From Liolophura sinensis (lineage: Eukaryota; Mollusca; Polyplacophora; Chitonida; Chitonidae), in the NCBI RefSeq assembly GCF_032854445.1, contig NC_088300.1:15223191-15283190 (forward strand): a DNA stretch of 60,000 nt, read 5' to 3'. This document shows positions 34,401 to 42,300 of this stretch, piece after piece; positions within the stretch are counted from its first letter, which is position 1; each line of letters opens with the position of its first letter. Below the pieces are notes generated by a model, which saw nothing but the letters and a program-made list of their open reading frames with translations, was not told the DNA's origin and did not search any database. Made by a program: the position numbers and the translations under genes.

Positions 34401-37400
34401 TGAGTGTCAGAGAAGACAAAGTTTCCAGAAGTGCCGTCCTCTCTTGTGGCCACTTGCACCTCTGTCATCTGCATCCTTAGCTGTGCCCTCAGATCCTCTA
34501 CTGTCTTCTCATAGTGTGTAATCTCCGATCTGAAATGTCAACAATTCTCTTATAAAAAGTCTGATAAAACCCATCAATCCACTATAATGTCTATGTGGTT
34601 ACACAGATACATGTTCTCTATACATGGATAGTGTATTTCTCTATATTCTGATCAACCTCTCAAATAATATTTACTTCACTTAGGGACATTCATTACTTTA
34701 ACACTTCAATACTGTGTAATGCTTGTCACATACATGTGTATTAAAAAAATAAATCATAACAGATTGGAACACAAATATGGTGTACTCGTTTTTATTTATC
34801 ACATAGCTATATTTCGGGAGCCACTGGGTACATATCACTCATCAAACACTCATTATGCAGGGGAATGTCACATGTTTATTGTAGTGGGTGTGACTGGATA
34901 GTTACTGGCTACTTGTCAGTATATTTATATATAAAAAGATATATGTTCATACACCATTCTCTATGGAAAGTACATATTTAAAACCCTTTGCAGATTAACC
35001 ACCGATTTAAACACTTGATATCAAATACAAACTCACTTGGCTGATGACAGTTGTGACTCTAATCTCTTGGTTTTCCCTTCATAAAGAGAGTGAAGACGTT
35101 GCTACAATGACAACAATACAACTCTAATGAAACAGGCTATATCATGACAGTGTGACTATTCACTTTCTTCAAAATGGTGGAACTTATGGGCTCCCAAATC
35201 TTAATATGCTCTCTTTGATTCTGGGTCTTCTTCTTTTTTTTCAGGCGATCCATAACATAAGTGAAGAAATGCATGCATACCGATAATTGGCAGATATTTG
35301 AAAAAATAAAGATTTGTAAAACTGTTGATGTGCGACTGTTTATAGCACATATAAAACATTTAAAAAGCAAGGAAAACTACAAAAGCCATTGTCAAAAGCT
35401 CACCAGCTCAGCCTGCCATCTCTGTAGATGTCCACGGTTTGTTGCAGCCTCAAACACCTCACTTGACAAATCTGGTGCTATCTTCAATGGCTACAAGCAT
35501 AAAACTCACACACTTAAAGATTTAAACAACACTTCCAAGGATGTTGTTGTGATGCACTCAACATGAGTCTGGCTCCAACTCAATGTGTCAACATAACTTG
35601 CTGTGTTTAAACCTGAGTACCTAGTGCTGTAGATTACAACACTAAAATCTCAAATCTATCACGTCTAAAGTGAACGAATTTAACACCTTTCAATCTAACA
35701 CTAAACAGACACCTGCTTCAGTGTATTCCTTTCGCCTGACTCTTGTTTTCAAATACGAGTTAGTCAATAAATTAAGTAAGGCTAAAATTTAGAACTGCTT
35801 GTATGAAATATGTTAATGAAAATAAGGAAACAATACTGAAAGTGTGCCTAACAAAAACAGTAGAATTCCACCACTGTTGACCATAAAAATACTAATACAA
35901 TAACTTCAACTTGTCTGATATGTACCCCAGTATGCCTTTGGTTTTAAGGGAAACAATATTTTTCTGTCACCTTAGTCTGGGATTTTGTTTTTGCTTGTGA
36001 TTTGGAGTCCTCCTAGGGACCTTTCAATCTGGTAAACCATAAAGGGTATAAAATCAACTCTTTCTGTGACCATATAAAGACATCAACTCACACTGCTTCC
36101 TTCTTGTATGATCTCTTGCAGCACACTGGACTTGAGCTCATCATGGAGTTGCCTGTTCTCTACTATCAGCTCACTCATCTTCTGTCTGATAGCTGACAAC
36201 TCTTCCTGACATACAGACACAGTCATACACTTATCTAAAAGTCATGTACCCAGTTAACATTAAGCATGCTTTAATAGTTTCACTTTCCAGAGAGATATTA
36301 CAATATTTTGTGATGAAATTAAACAAACGTATAGTTTTATATGTTTAATATAATACACAATTTTGAAAATCAACTGGATATGTTTATGTGTATTCACATC
36401 AGAATAAACAAACCTTGATGTATCTGTTCTCAGCCTCCAGTTGCTGCATGTAGCCAGCCTGGGACTGTAGTATGGAGACAGTCTCCTCCAGGGTGGGGAC
36501 ATCTGTCTCTACTTTCTGAGAGGATTCAGGTTCTCTAGGGGTCTAGACAACAACATAGGCATATAATGAATATAACAATGGTGAGAAGATATCAATAATG
36601 ATCACATCTATCTGTATTTTTTTATATAAATTTTAACTACACTTCACATACTAACTAAAAGATACATGTCAATGTATATTTGTCAGATTATTCATCATAT
36701 ATTGTTTATTTATCTCTGTGCTTCTGACATCAAACCTGGCTGTGAATTAAATACAGCTATATGTGAGTGGGAATGCAGCAATCACTCAGCAAGATTATGC
36801 TCTCAACTTTCCCTCAGGAGATGACATCATTAAATCTCACTTTCTGCTTCTCTAGGTGTTGTTTGAGGTTGTAGGCAGCTTCGGCATATGCCAAATGTCG
36901 GGGATTCACCACATCTGACAGTTGAGACTTGGTCTCAGGGGAAGCTCCAGATAACTTATGACCACTCAGAGACTGACGAAGTTCCTCCAAACTCTCACTG
37001 GCTCGGGCTGTCAATAAAATAAAACTAACCACATTTATAAACACAAATTTAGATATAAAACTAACACTTAAGATTGTGTATCATGGGTGTTGCATGAATA
37101 AAACTTACATTGACCAATTGTAATACTGGAGGGGCCTCCGTGGCTCAGTTGGTTAGCTTGCTAGTACAGTGTAATGACCCAGGAGCCTCTCACCAATGCG
37201 GTCACTGTGAGTTCAAGTCCAGCTCATCCTGGCTTCCTCTCTGGCTGTACGTGGGAAGGTCTGTCAGCAACTTGCGGATGGTCTTGGGTTTCCACAAGGC
37301 TCTGCCCAGTTTCCTCCCACCATAATGCTGGCTGCCGTTGTAAAAGTGAAATATTCTTGAATACGGCGTAAAACACCAATCAAATAAATAAATAAATGTA

Positions 37401-39140
37401 ATATTGGGCAGTACACAAAAATTATAAGGAGTTTCTCATGACAGCTTTTGAACTTCAATTTAATTTATTAAACCAAATATGGCTTTTATAATCAATATAT
37501 ATATATGTTTCTTAATTAAACACTCCCTGCAGCCAAATATTTCTATATAACAATAAATGGTTAAAAGTAGGTGATGATTTCTTTCCCTAGTGGAATGATA
37601 CCCATTAGCAGCCCTAAGAATTTTTAACTTACACATATGTAGTGTAACAACAGATTGCATGACGTATGAATAAAACTGTGCAAAACTCTGGGGAAGCAAC
37701 TGTCCTTTTGTCAGTATGACATTACTGCTGAGCTAAAGACAAAGTTGACTGGTCGGATCTAAATTGAACAAGTAACCTTATGGGCAACAAGCGACATTCG
37801 CATTTCCAACAGCAAGCTTTCAAATTAACACTTTTTACTTGGCGTTTTCAGTTTCTCCATTGTTTTCACTTTAAGTTACTGCGAATGGGGACATAATTTC
37901 CAATGCAGAATTTCAATGAAACAGATATTTAATGTAGCAAGCATGCTGTCGCTAGGTTAAAACATACGGTGTTAAGTGAAATTAGCACCCAGCTCCCATG
38001 TAATGTGAGATTCCATGATATTTCTGTTGAAAAAATTGCAGCATTCTGAAATGCAAAAGTGACTCAATGAAGAGGCATTAGTCCTTTTGGCCGGGTTGGA
38101 CCCTAACATTTAATTTAATAAAGCTAATCTAGTCAAAATTTACATCATTCTGAATGTAGAGACATCAGTCTGACAGGTTATAATCAGCTAATGGATGAGG
38201 TAACTTAAGAGAAGCAGATCAGACATGTACCTATATGCAATTACATGTATTTCAAGATATCTTCTCAGAAGCCGAGTTAAAGACTAGACACTGGAAAGCT
38301 GCTGAATCAACTTTTCAAAAACTTTGTGTTCGAAATACATGTATGTAATACCATTGATTACATCAACATTTGTTACTATTGCTCTTATGTCAAATAGCGC
38401 TCTAGTCTATTCTGCTGGAGTTAGCCCTGGAAGACTCCAATTCCTTTTCTTATATTAGCCTAGCGTCACTGGAGTCTTGAAGTTGACAATATTAATTTCG
38501 GACACCAACCTAAAGACATGCATTCCACACCCACTGGACCACTAATATATGTCCCTACTCACTTTACAATGGATTTATTATAGCCATGAAGGCTTCCACA
38601 GCATATGCTCCTCGGCTGAGGCGACCATGTTGGGAAGCTGCAGAAAGCAAGTCTTTAAGTTGGTGTCTTTTATTTGCACGAGACTTGTTTGATAACAAAG
38701 AGGATCGCCCTTCACTGAGTACGAAATTAATATTGTTAGCGTCGATGCTGGACCAATATAAGAAAAGGAGTCGCAGTCTTTCAGGGCTAAGAGCGTGACG
38801 GCTGCTGTGATGGAGCAAACGGGAAAGACTCGGAAATGGGGCATGGTTTGGGTACAAGAGTATGACACTTAAGGAAAGGAATACCCATCGTCTATGCATT
38901 TTTTTAATGCAAATCGTTTGCAATCTGAAATGACAATGGTACTGTACAGTAGTCTGCAGTGTCGGTCATGTAGAACAAGTTCACACATGACAACCGGTTC
39001 AGCTGTCAGCCTCACTCACAGTATTGCACATAAATAACAAAATCACAAGATTCAATTTATCATCACAATCCCTCACCCCGAACAGACTTCTGGTAGCCCA
39101 CAAATGACTCGTCCACACCATCTTCTTCCCAGTAATACAT
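22180..39140 (-). CDS. SDCCAG8: SDCCAG8, centrosomal coiled-coil protein (complete gene, 16 coding exons)
   Basis: Exons, read leftwards: 39140-39077, 37007-36841, 36542-36414, 36205-36092, 35490-35404, 35101-35037, 34529-34362, 33960-33822, 30795-30643, 30234-30100, 29618-29502, 26688-26560, 25526-25394, 25227-25110, 23590-23416, 22437-22180. All introns are GT-AG and all phases agree. The sum is 2151 nt, giving 716 residues; human is about 713. Recognition rests on collinear matches: EELSAIRQKM near residue 121; DTQTNIHLRTINTLTKERD near 250; RAQQREQELS near 520; QHARLHNKMRQRLKMMDDH near 605; and LLSRQSSLMKDRQLLARELE near the end. In vertebrates the protein is at centrosomes and ciliary transition zones, acts in ciliogenesis and pericentriolar recruitment, and is mutated in nephronophthisis/Bardet-Biedl disease. 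Most of the protein is predicted coiled coil. It is divergent from CEP170 with a 248-bp shared upstream region. The C-terminal tail after RSKLIP is lineage-specific, not matched to human as I recall it. Confidence 0.93.
22395..22770. repeat. tandem duplication of the exon 16 splice acceptor, 5 copies, period about 75 bp
   Basis: Copies start at about 22395 (the true exon edge), 22474, 22548, 22623 and 22698. Each contains, on the sense (minus) strand, a pyrimidine stretch, an AG and a near copy of gtgttggacctgctgtc. Thus four extra acceptor-like sites lie upstream of the real one. The copies are 10-20% diverged; the one starting at 22474 has an in-frame stop (tag). Confidence 0.85.
23416..23590 (-). 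CDS. SDCCAG8: SDCCAG8 exon 15
   Basis: The acceptor is ttgatcatcag and the donor gtcagt. It enters in phase 2, completing an arginine codon, and leaves in phase 0. It encodes AESGQLRKDNANLRLRLERS and later VDQHARLHNKMRQRLKMMDD, the best match to vertebrate SDCCAG8 (about 'VQHGRVHETMKQRLRQLD'). Confidence 0.93.
24312..25000 (+). repeat. dispersed repeat, about 690 bp copy (related to 56395-56850 and 5605-5830)
   Basis: The left part (ttttactgtattttac, gtgagaaagacgaagg, gcaaaattta, gattcaattaattttaag, ctaaaatgaacgacaaaaaa, tatgctactgcct, gaatattacac) matches 56395-56850 in the same order. The right part (tttatggagttaatgg to aaagtatgacac) matches 5605-5830. No coding frame is preserved, so it is probably a non-autonomous element. 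Confidence 0.7.
25110..25227 (-). CDS. SDCCAG8: SDCCAG8 exon 14
   Basis: The acceptor is ctgttcatcag and the donor gtgagt. It enters in phase 1 (serine codon split with exon 13) and leaves in phase 2. It encodes NAESEMNEMMKTQNNLIGRL and then RGECRHQAGQLAKLVKKH, equivalent to the human 'LLLTSQNTFLTKLKEEC' coiled-coil stretch. Confidence 0.92.
25265..25430. repeat. tandem duplication of the exon 13 donor region, period 61 bp
   Basis: The 49 bases at 25382-25430, which include the last exonic bases of exon 13 and its gtgagt donor, are repeated exactly at 25321-25369. A third, diverged copy begins near 25271. The second copy therefore offers an identical donor 61 nt further into the intron. Confidence 0.9.
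25394..25526 (-). CDS. SDCCAG8: SDCCAG8 exon 13
   Basis: The acceptor is gtgattgacag and the donor gtgagt. It enters in phase 0 and leaves in phase 1. It encodes LHLAKMARDSVERGRTEDLK, ALTRRAQQREQELSTYIDDM and EHKH. AQQREQEL is shared with vertebrate SDCCAG8. Confidence 0.93.
25797..25985 (-). mobile_element. SINE, 5'-truncated
   Basis: On the minus strand it has gttcaagtccagctcata, then the cctcccacc / ctggctgccgtcatataagtgaaatattctt block, and an aaataaataaac tail. The CGGCGTAAA part of the tail is degenerate. It is inserted in SDCCAG8 intron 12, same strand as the gene. Confidence 0.75.
26560..26688 (-). CDS. SDCCAG8: SDCCAG8 exon 12
   Basis: The acceptor is ctttaattcag and the donor gtaaac; phase 0 at both ends. 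It encodes ERSKYRAELEELQRRLSRAE and then KELVNAKEECIHYTSNIQEL, a heptad-like coiled-coil segment corresponding to human 'AREECLRLTELLGESE'. Confidence 0.92.
27038..29243. repeat. 48-bp minisatellite array, about 46 copies, in SDCCAG8 intron 11
   Basis: The unit on the plus strand is about ggaaactgacaaactccc, then (t/c)cac(a/g)tgtgac, then (a/g)aacagatgtacgccataa; 48 bases. Because 48 is divisible by three, several frames stay open: the plus strand gives a 16-residue repeat containing RKLTNSxTCDxQMYAI, and the minus strand one beginning MAYIC and ending EFVSFL, open for 485 codons at 27019-28476. A unit near 28489 lacks one base and shifts frame. Edge units at 27038-27185 are the most diverged. 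Each unit contains CACATGTG or CACGTGTG. These open frames are by-products of the repeat, not supported genes. Confidence 0.97.
29502..29618 (-). CDS. SDCCAG8: SDCCAG8 exon 11
   Basis: The acceptor is gtatttgtcag and the donor gtgaga; phase 0 at both ends. It encodes AADSYRSESTNATIQRQQAL and then HEVTRLRTELQQCEKERDQ; coiled coil. The 48-bp array lies in the intron that follows. Confidence 0.9.
30100..30234 (-). CDS. SDCCAG8: SDCCAG8 exon 10
   Basis: The acceptor is atttgttggcag and the donor gtaact; phase 0 at both ends. It encodes LKELVESEMSARNLLDKVTR and then EKTGLMNELDDIKLQLRKYD, KEVTM, equivalent to the human 'VEKVTKEKISAINQLEEIQSQL' stretch. Confidence 0.93.
30643..30795 (-). CDS. SDCCAG8: SDCCAG8 exon 9
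   Basis: The acceptor is tttccctgagcag and the donor gtaaga; phase 0 at both ends. It encodes AIVQKEQLAEELDKMKERFS, QLLADSQSKMDEERGIVRKE and NEVIVKELTTK, continuous coiled coil. Confidence 0.92.
31079..33542 (+). mobile_element. dead pogo/Tigger-like DNA transposon with degenerate terminal inverted repeats
   Basis: The ends form imperfect inverted repeats of about 60 bases: the left end begins cactgtaaagtactta; the right end, reverse complemented, begins cactataata and then continues aagtacttaattttcac. Both go on to a shared attttcgctgtttt-like stretch. The interior encodes transposase fragments in shifting frames. At 31452-31892: a basic N-terminal part, then LGPPLLLGKRYNRMVRSWVE. About 31890-32140: ITDSWVKSFLHRLGYVKRKG, then NWDQTG with the first catalytic aspartate. 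About 32385-32590: TIFDVFKAHQG, then VPACCTHKLQSLDLSVNKDL. Stops and frameshifts break it at least four times. It is inserted in SDCCAG8 intron 8, opposite in strand to the gene. Confidence 0.75.
31452..32590 (+). pseudogene. transposase pseudogene (DDE superfamily, pogo-like)
   Basis: It is a series of frame-shifted pieces in the correct order for a pogo-type transposase: DNA-binding N-terminus, then a 'RG.PLL..KY...V..W' type region, then NWDQTG, then TIFDVFKAH, then CCTHKLQSLDLSVNK. In-frame stops (near 32022, 32131 and 32266) and frame changes make it inactive. The assignment is from motif order, not a database search. Confidence 0.7.
33822..33960 (-). CDS. SDCCAG8: SDCCAG8 exon 8
   Basis: The acceptor is gtgtgttttaag and the donor gtactg. 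It enters in phase 2, completing a lysine codon, and leaves in phase 0. It encodes ERDEQLEFVRQCKNKIRELE and then QREEEAYQQIKKGIELVEQA. The human counterpart has 'KERDDLMSAL' and 'QREASAYEQVKQVL' at the same spacing, a strong match. Confidence 0.95.
34362..34529 (-). CDS. SDCCAG8: SDCCAG8 exon 7
   Basis: The acceptor is gttgacatttcag and the donor gtgagc; phase 2 at both ends. It encodes SEITHYEKTVEDLRAQLRMQ, then a less ordered stretch, then SDTQTNIHLRTINTLT, which aligns with vertebrate 'SQTHTNVHMQTIERL'. Confidence 0.95.
35037..35101 (-). CDS. SDCCAG8: SDCCAG8 exon 6
   Basis: The acceptor is gttgtcattgtag and the donor gtgagt. It enters in phase 0 and leaves in phase 2. It encodes QRLHSLYEGKTKRLESQLSS and A, a short coiled-coil exon. 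Confidence 0.9.
35404..35490 (-). CDS. SDCCAG8: SDCCAG8 exon 5
   Basis: The acceptor is tatgcttgtag and the donor gtgagc; phase 0 at both ends. It encodes PLKIAPDLSSEVFEAATNRG and HLQRWQAEL. It is less conserved and lies in the linker between the N-terminal region and the long coiled coil. Confidence 0.88.
36092..36205 (-). CDS. SDCCAG8: SDCCAG8 exon 4
   Basis: The acceptor is tctgtatgtcag and the donor gtgagt; phase 0 at both ends. It encodes EELSAIRQKMSELIVENRQL and then HDELKSSVLQEIIQEGSS. The 'EELS...K......VEN..L...LK' pattern is shared with vertebrate SDCCAG8. An alternative donor two bases earlier is less favourable and would break the phase. Confidence 0.93.
36414..36542 (-). CDS. 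SDCCAG8: SDCCAG8 exon 3
   Basis: The acceptor is gttgttgtctag and the donor gtttgt; phase 0 at both ends. It encodes TPREPESSQKVETDVPTLEE, TVSILQSQAGYMQQLEAENR and YIK. VPTLEE...I..Q..Y...LEAE corresponds to human 'MPTMHDLVHTINDQSQYIHHLEAE'. Confidence 0.94.
36841..37007 (-). CDS. SDCCAG8: SDCCAG8 exon 2
   Basis: The acceptor is ttttattgacag and the donor gtgaga. It enters in phase 1 (alanine codon split with exon 1) and leaves in phase 0. It encodes RASESLEELRQSLSGHKLSG and later HLAYAEAAYNLKQHLEKQK. Confidence 0.92.
37128..37400 (+). mobile_element. SINE, best copy of the AAAT-tailed tRNA-headed family
   Basis: The tRNA-like head has an A-box-like tggctcagttggttagc and a B-box-like gagttcaagtcc about 65 bases later. 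A body follows (gtttcctcccaccataatgc, then ctggctgccgttgtaaaagtg), then attcttgaatacggcgtaaaacaccaa and a caaataaataaataaat tail. It is near full length (about 270 bp) and inserted in SDCCAG8 intron 1 on the opposite strand. Confidence 0.9.
38563..38804 (-). other. candidate cryptic or poison exon in SDCCAG8 intron 1
   Basis: On the minus strand, a good acceptor (gtttgctccatcacag) and a strong donor (gtgagt) bracket about 242 bases. One frame is open to a stop just before the donor (RHALSPERLRLLFLYW, then NKRHQLKDLLSAASQHG). However, the phase set by exon 1 selects another frame that ends in a stop near the exon end, so inclusion would truncate the protein. The plus strand is also open over much of it. 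No homology recognised. Confidence 0.3.
39077..39140 (-). CDS. SDCCAG8: SDCCAG8 exon 1 (first coding)
   Basis: ATG at 39140, context gaggATGt, then MYYWEEDGVDESFVGYQKSV, R and the first base of an alanine codon, with donor gtgagg. The 'GYQKSVRARAS' junction sequence corresponds to human 'GQYQRSLREHAS'. An in-frame earlier ATG is not seen in the short upstream stretch. Confidence 0.88.
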
Positions 39141-39192
39141 CCTCGTCTTGAATTCTCAGCAAGTTTCGGATTTTTTCCGCTGCAAATTAAAT

Positions 39193-39201
39193 ACCGGAAG
39201 T
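39193..39201 (+). promoter_or_regulatory. ETS-family binding site
   Basis: ACCGGAAGT is an exact consensus, about 53 bases upstream of the SDCCAG8 start codon. Its position between divergent genes suggests that it serves both. Confidence 0.65.
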
Positions 39202-39253
39202 TTACATCGATGATGTCTACGCGCGTGTGCTGGAATGGCTGTCGGTATTTTGA

Positions 39254-39258
39254 CCAAT
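39254..39258 (+). promoter_or_regulatory. CCAAT box
   Basis: gaCCAATcacc, a good NF-Y-type core, lies between the two divergent start codons. Confidence 0.5.
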
Positions 39259-39388
39259 CACCGTTAACCGCAGACGTGAATTCTTCGCTGACATCTTCAG
39301 TGGCTGGGAAAAGCAGACGAGTTGGGAACCTAAAGGGTTGACAGTTATTTCAATCTGTGGGGCATAATCCGCCTTCCTGTCGCTACCA

Positions 39389-39397
39389 ATGGCGCAG
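39389..39397 (+). CDS. CEP170: CEP170 candidate first coding exon (three codons, MAQ)
   Basis: accaATGGCGCAG is followed by a strong donor, gtatgt. The start context is close to the Kozak consensus, and the exon ends in phase 0, matching the exon at 55000. Splicing directly to it would give MAQEEPGGQPVDW, a start-to-FHA distance similar to vertebrate CEP170. The intron would be 15.6 kb. Confidence 0.55.
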
Positions 39398-42300
39398 GTA
39401 TGTATTTTTTCACCCTGTCATCGTCTAATGGTGACTCAGTGCTGTACGTCTGTATGGTTGCCGAGAATCAGTTGTATTTTCAGGACACCCCCCTCCCTCT
39501 CGCATCCTGGTAGCTTCATCTCATTTGACACCATCATCTGATCCCGTAAAATGGTGTTACAAACTTCGCCATAGTCTGGCAACAGTTCAACTAGCTTTGC
39601 GTCATGATAGGTTATCACCGCAGATGCGAAGTACTAATTCAAACTAATGCAGTTATTTGCTGCAACAAAACATTATCTTGTGCAAAAATAGACCTAATTT
39701 TCAACTCGATTTGTTCAGTGTATGTTGTCACTCAGTCACTCTCAAGAAAGCATACTATCCATATGCCAGCAACATGGATGAATTGAATGTACAGAGTTCA
39801 GAGATTTGTTGCTTATCATGTCTCAACACACTGGTTATGAGCAATCATCAGAGTGTAATATATATAATTATGATCTGAGTAGTGTAACTTATTTTTTTTT
39901 TTTTTTGGTGCTTGCCATCAGAGCAACCTTCACCTCAAGTCAGCCTGCCTTCACTGGAAAGGGCCTGCCATCAGGGCAGGTAATACTAGCCTTAATCTAG
40001 CTGCCCACAGCCAATGTTCGACAGAGCCAAATATGACCAACTAAAATGCCTTCGATGGAATGGATGACACAATGAAGCACAAGCATAACATATATTAAAT
40101 AAATTGATCATTCTCCTGTCTTGGCCATACTAGTTCATTTAAATTAATTAAATTAATTTTCAACAGTTTCTAATATTTAACTGCCTCAACGTTTAATGTT
40201 TGAGTTAAAAAGCCCTTTAGGTCCATTCCGCAAGGCACGTTGCGGAACAAAGTGGTCATTTAAATCCACTTTGAAATGGCTGAACACGCCAATTTCTGGT
40301 GTGCATTAAAGAGAATAGGACCTTTATAACCACCCCTGCTTCATCTGCTTCATTATCCATGTTTTCTGCTTGTGGCCTCAAATACAAGCCGGATTTTGGA
40401 TGCACTCAATGTGTCGCGCATGTACACCACGATATTTAAAAGAAAAAAGTCAATACTGCTTTTCTGCATATAACTAGTCTTAAATTGATTGAAACTTACA
40501 GGAGTGATTGAAAAGACCCATTTCTTCTCAGTCCACACCAGATATCGGTGTATGCTGGTGTTTTGGAGTGGATTTAATGGCCAACAAAGTGCCTATATCA
40601 CGAATTGAGTATCAGAAATTGTTGAAAACAGACCTCAACGTTCAATTGAATTCAACTATGGTCATACAACCTGTTGCGATCAGATGATAGAGAACTGGTA
40701 CCATTGTTTGGATTTTGCTGAGCAATGTTCGTTAGAAAAGGGTGCACGCCACAAGATTGCAGCTTCTCGTTAGTATCAGATTTGACGTCAACAATGCAAA
40801 CTTTCCTGTGCCCTTCTTCTTGTACTGGATGTATGCACTGTGGTTACTGTACTGCAAGGAACCGAGTCACGGAGAACACAGAAAACTTCCCCACTCATCT
40901 TGTGTGGCAGAGGCACATTTGTAGAGTTAACAACAGAACCACACAAGAGTAAAAGGGTATTGCATGACATCTATTGGACATTACGAGTTGAATTTATTAG
41001 TAAAGGAGAAAATGGGTATGGGGAAATAGTGGCTACCCTATCGGGCAGGCTACGCAAGCCTATAACATGCCCACAGGTATTTTTGCATGCATCTGGCATG
41101 AAGGCAGGTGTTAAGTTACACACCGGGATCTGTTTTTATTCACTGCTGTAAGATAATACAGGTCCTGATTTAGACACAGTGATCAAGCTGTCAACACATA
41201 ACAATATTGATTATATGATCAACCACTTAGTTTCTCACCTTTTTTCTTGCAATTATATCGAATCCAATAAAAAATATGGTCGACCAACATGTAATAAAGT
41301 GATTTAATTAAATTGATTATTTAATTAAGGGCTAGGTGTCCTCCTTTAGCATTTGACCCTTCACTGAAGTTGATTAAGTTTGCTGTAAAAGTAAACAGGT
41401 GAATGCCCTAGCAGGATAATAATACCATCATTTTACCAAGTCATGCCAGTGCAGATTGTATGGATCCTCACCAGAGATTTACACATGAACCTTTGTAATG
41501 TAATTATAGTTTATCATCAAGGGAAAGCAAAGGGCTAAAAGAACCTGTTCATGTTCAATTTCATCGTATCCTGACTTCAGATTCTACAGTGAGCATTTGT
41601 AGCCAATGTTAAGTGAACTTTCCCTTTCAGATTCTATTAGAAACTTGGTTTTGCACCTGTACAGGGTTGTTATAAATCTTAATATCATGTTACTGCTGTA
41701 GTACTGTTGGATTGTCACTTTTATAACATACACGGAATGTTTTTTTCTGGTTTTTTTATTCTTTTTTTTTTTAGTTTAGGGAATTTAAGGGGAGACAACT
41801 CTTCTGAGTACATGTTAATTCTATGGTGCACTAACAGTAGTTCTGTGGCAAGTAGTTATTAAGACTGACTGCTGTAAGGATTTTGATGTGAGATATACTT
41901 CAGTAAGATGTGGTTTATTCTATAAATTTCTATGCCTTTGATCATTATGTTATAATTAAATGACCATAAAAAGTTTACCATGAAAAATATTCCCATGAAG
42001 AAATACATGTGGAATTTTTTGGGAGTTGAGGCTTTGTATCTATAAGGATTTGATCTCTTGCACTCTGACATTATGTCTGCATGCTCTGTTTGCTGAGCTC
42101 TTGTGTTTCTGTACACAAATATAATGTCACAACACAAATAACCTGGTGATGTTGGCAGGAATATACAGGGTGTTCCAGAAGTCGCGCACCATCCAGAGTG
42201 GTGTGTTGCCCCATCAAATATAAAAACCAATTCAACTCTTTCTTGTACTGTTAGTTTATTAGCCATAATTAACTCTGAAAGAGGGAAAACAAAATTTAAA

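Larger units (their letters stand above)
39141..39388. promoter_or_regulatory. bidirectional promoter shared by SDCCAG8 and CEP170
   Basis: There are 248 bases between the two divergent candidate start codons, so both 5' UTRs and core promoters must lie here. Visible elements: ACCGGAAGT (consensus ETS/GABPA site) at 39193-39201 and a CCAAT box at 39254-39258. There is no TATA box at a useful position, and local CpGs (acgcgcg) are present. ETS and CCAAT sites without TATA are typical of animal bidirectional housekeeping promoters. I looked for an RFX X-box and found no convincing one. Confidence 0.75.

Noticed and set aside
37128-37200. tRNA gene
   Set aside because: A- and B-box-like elements are present, but the sequence continues into a SINE body with the family tail, and a proper cloverleaf is not formed.
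39241-39400. RFX X-box in the shared promoter
   Set aside because: Several GTTNCC-like half-sites were examined (near ggttcccaac and gtcgctacca), but none forms the paired motif.
41859-42266. 135-codon minus-strand ORF as a gene
   Set aside because: Only its first part belongs to the MITE's transposase remnant; beyond the terminal repeat it reads through ordinary intron.
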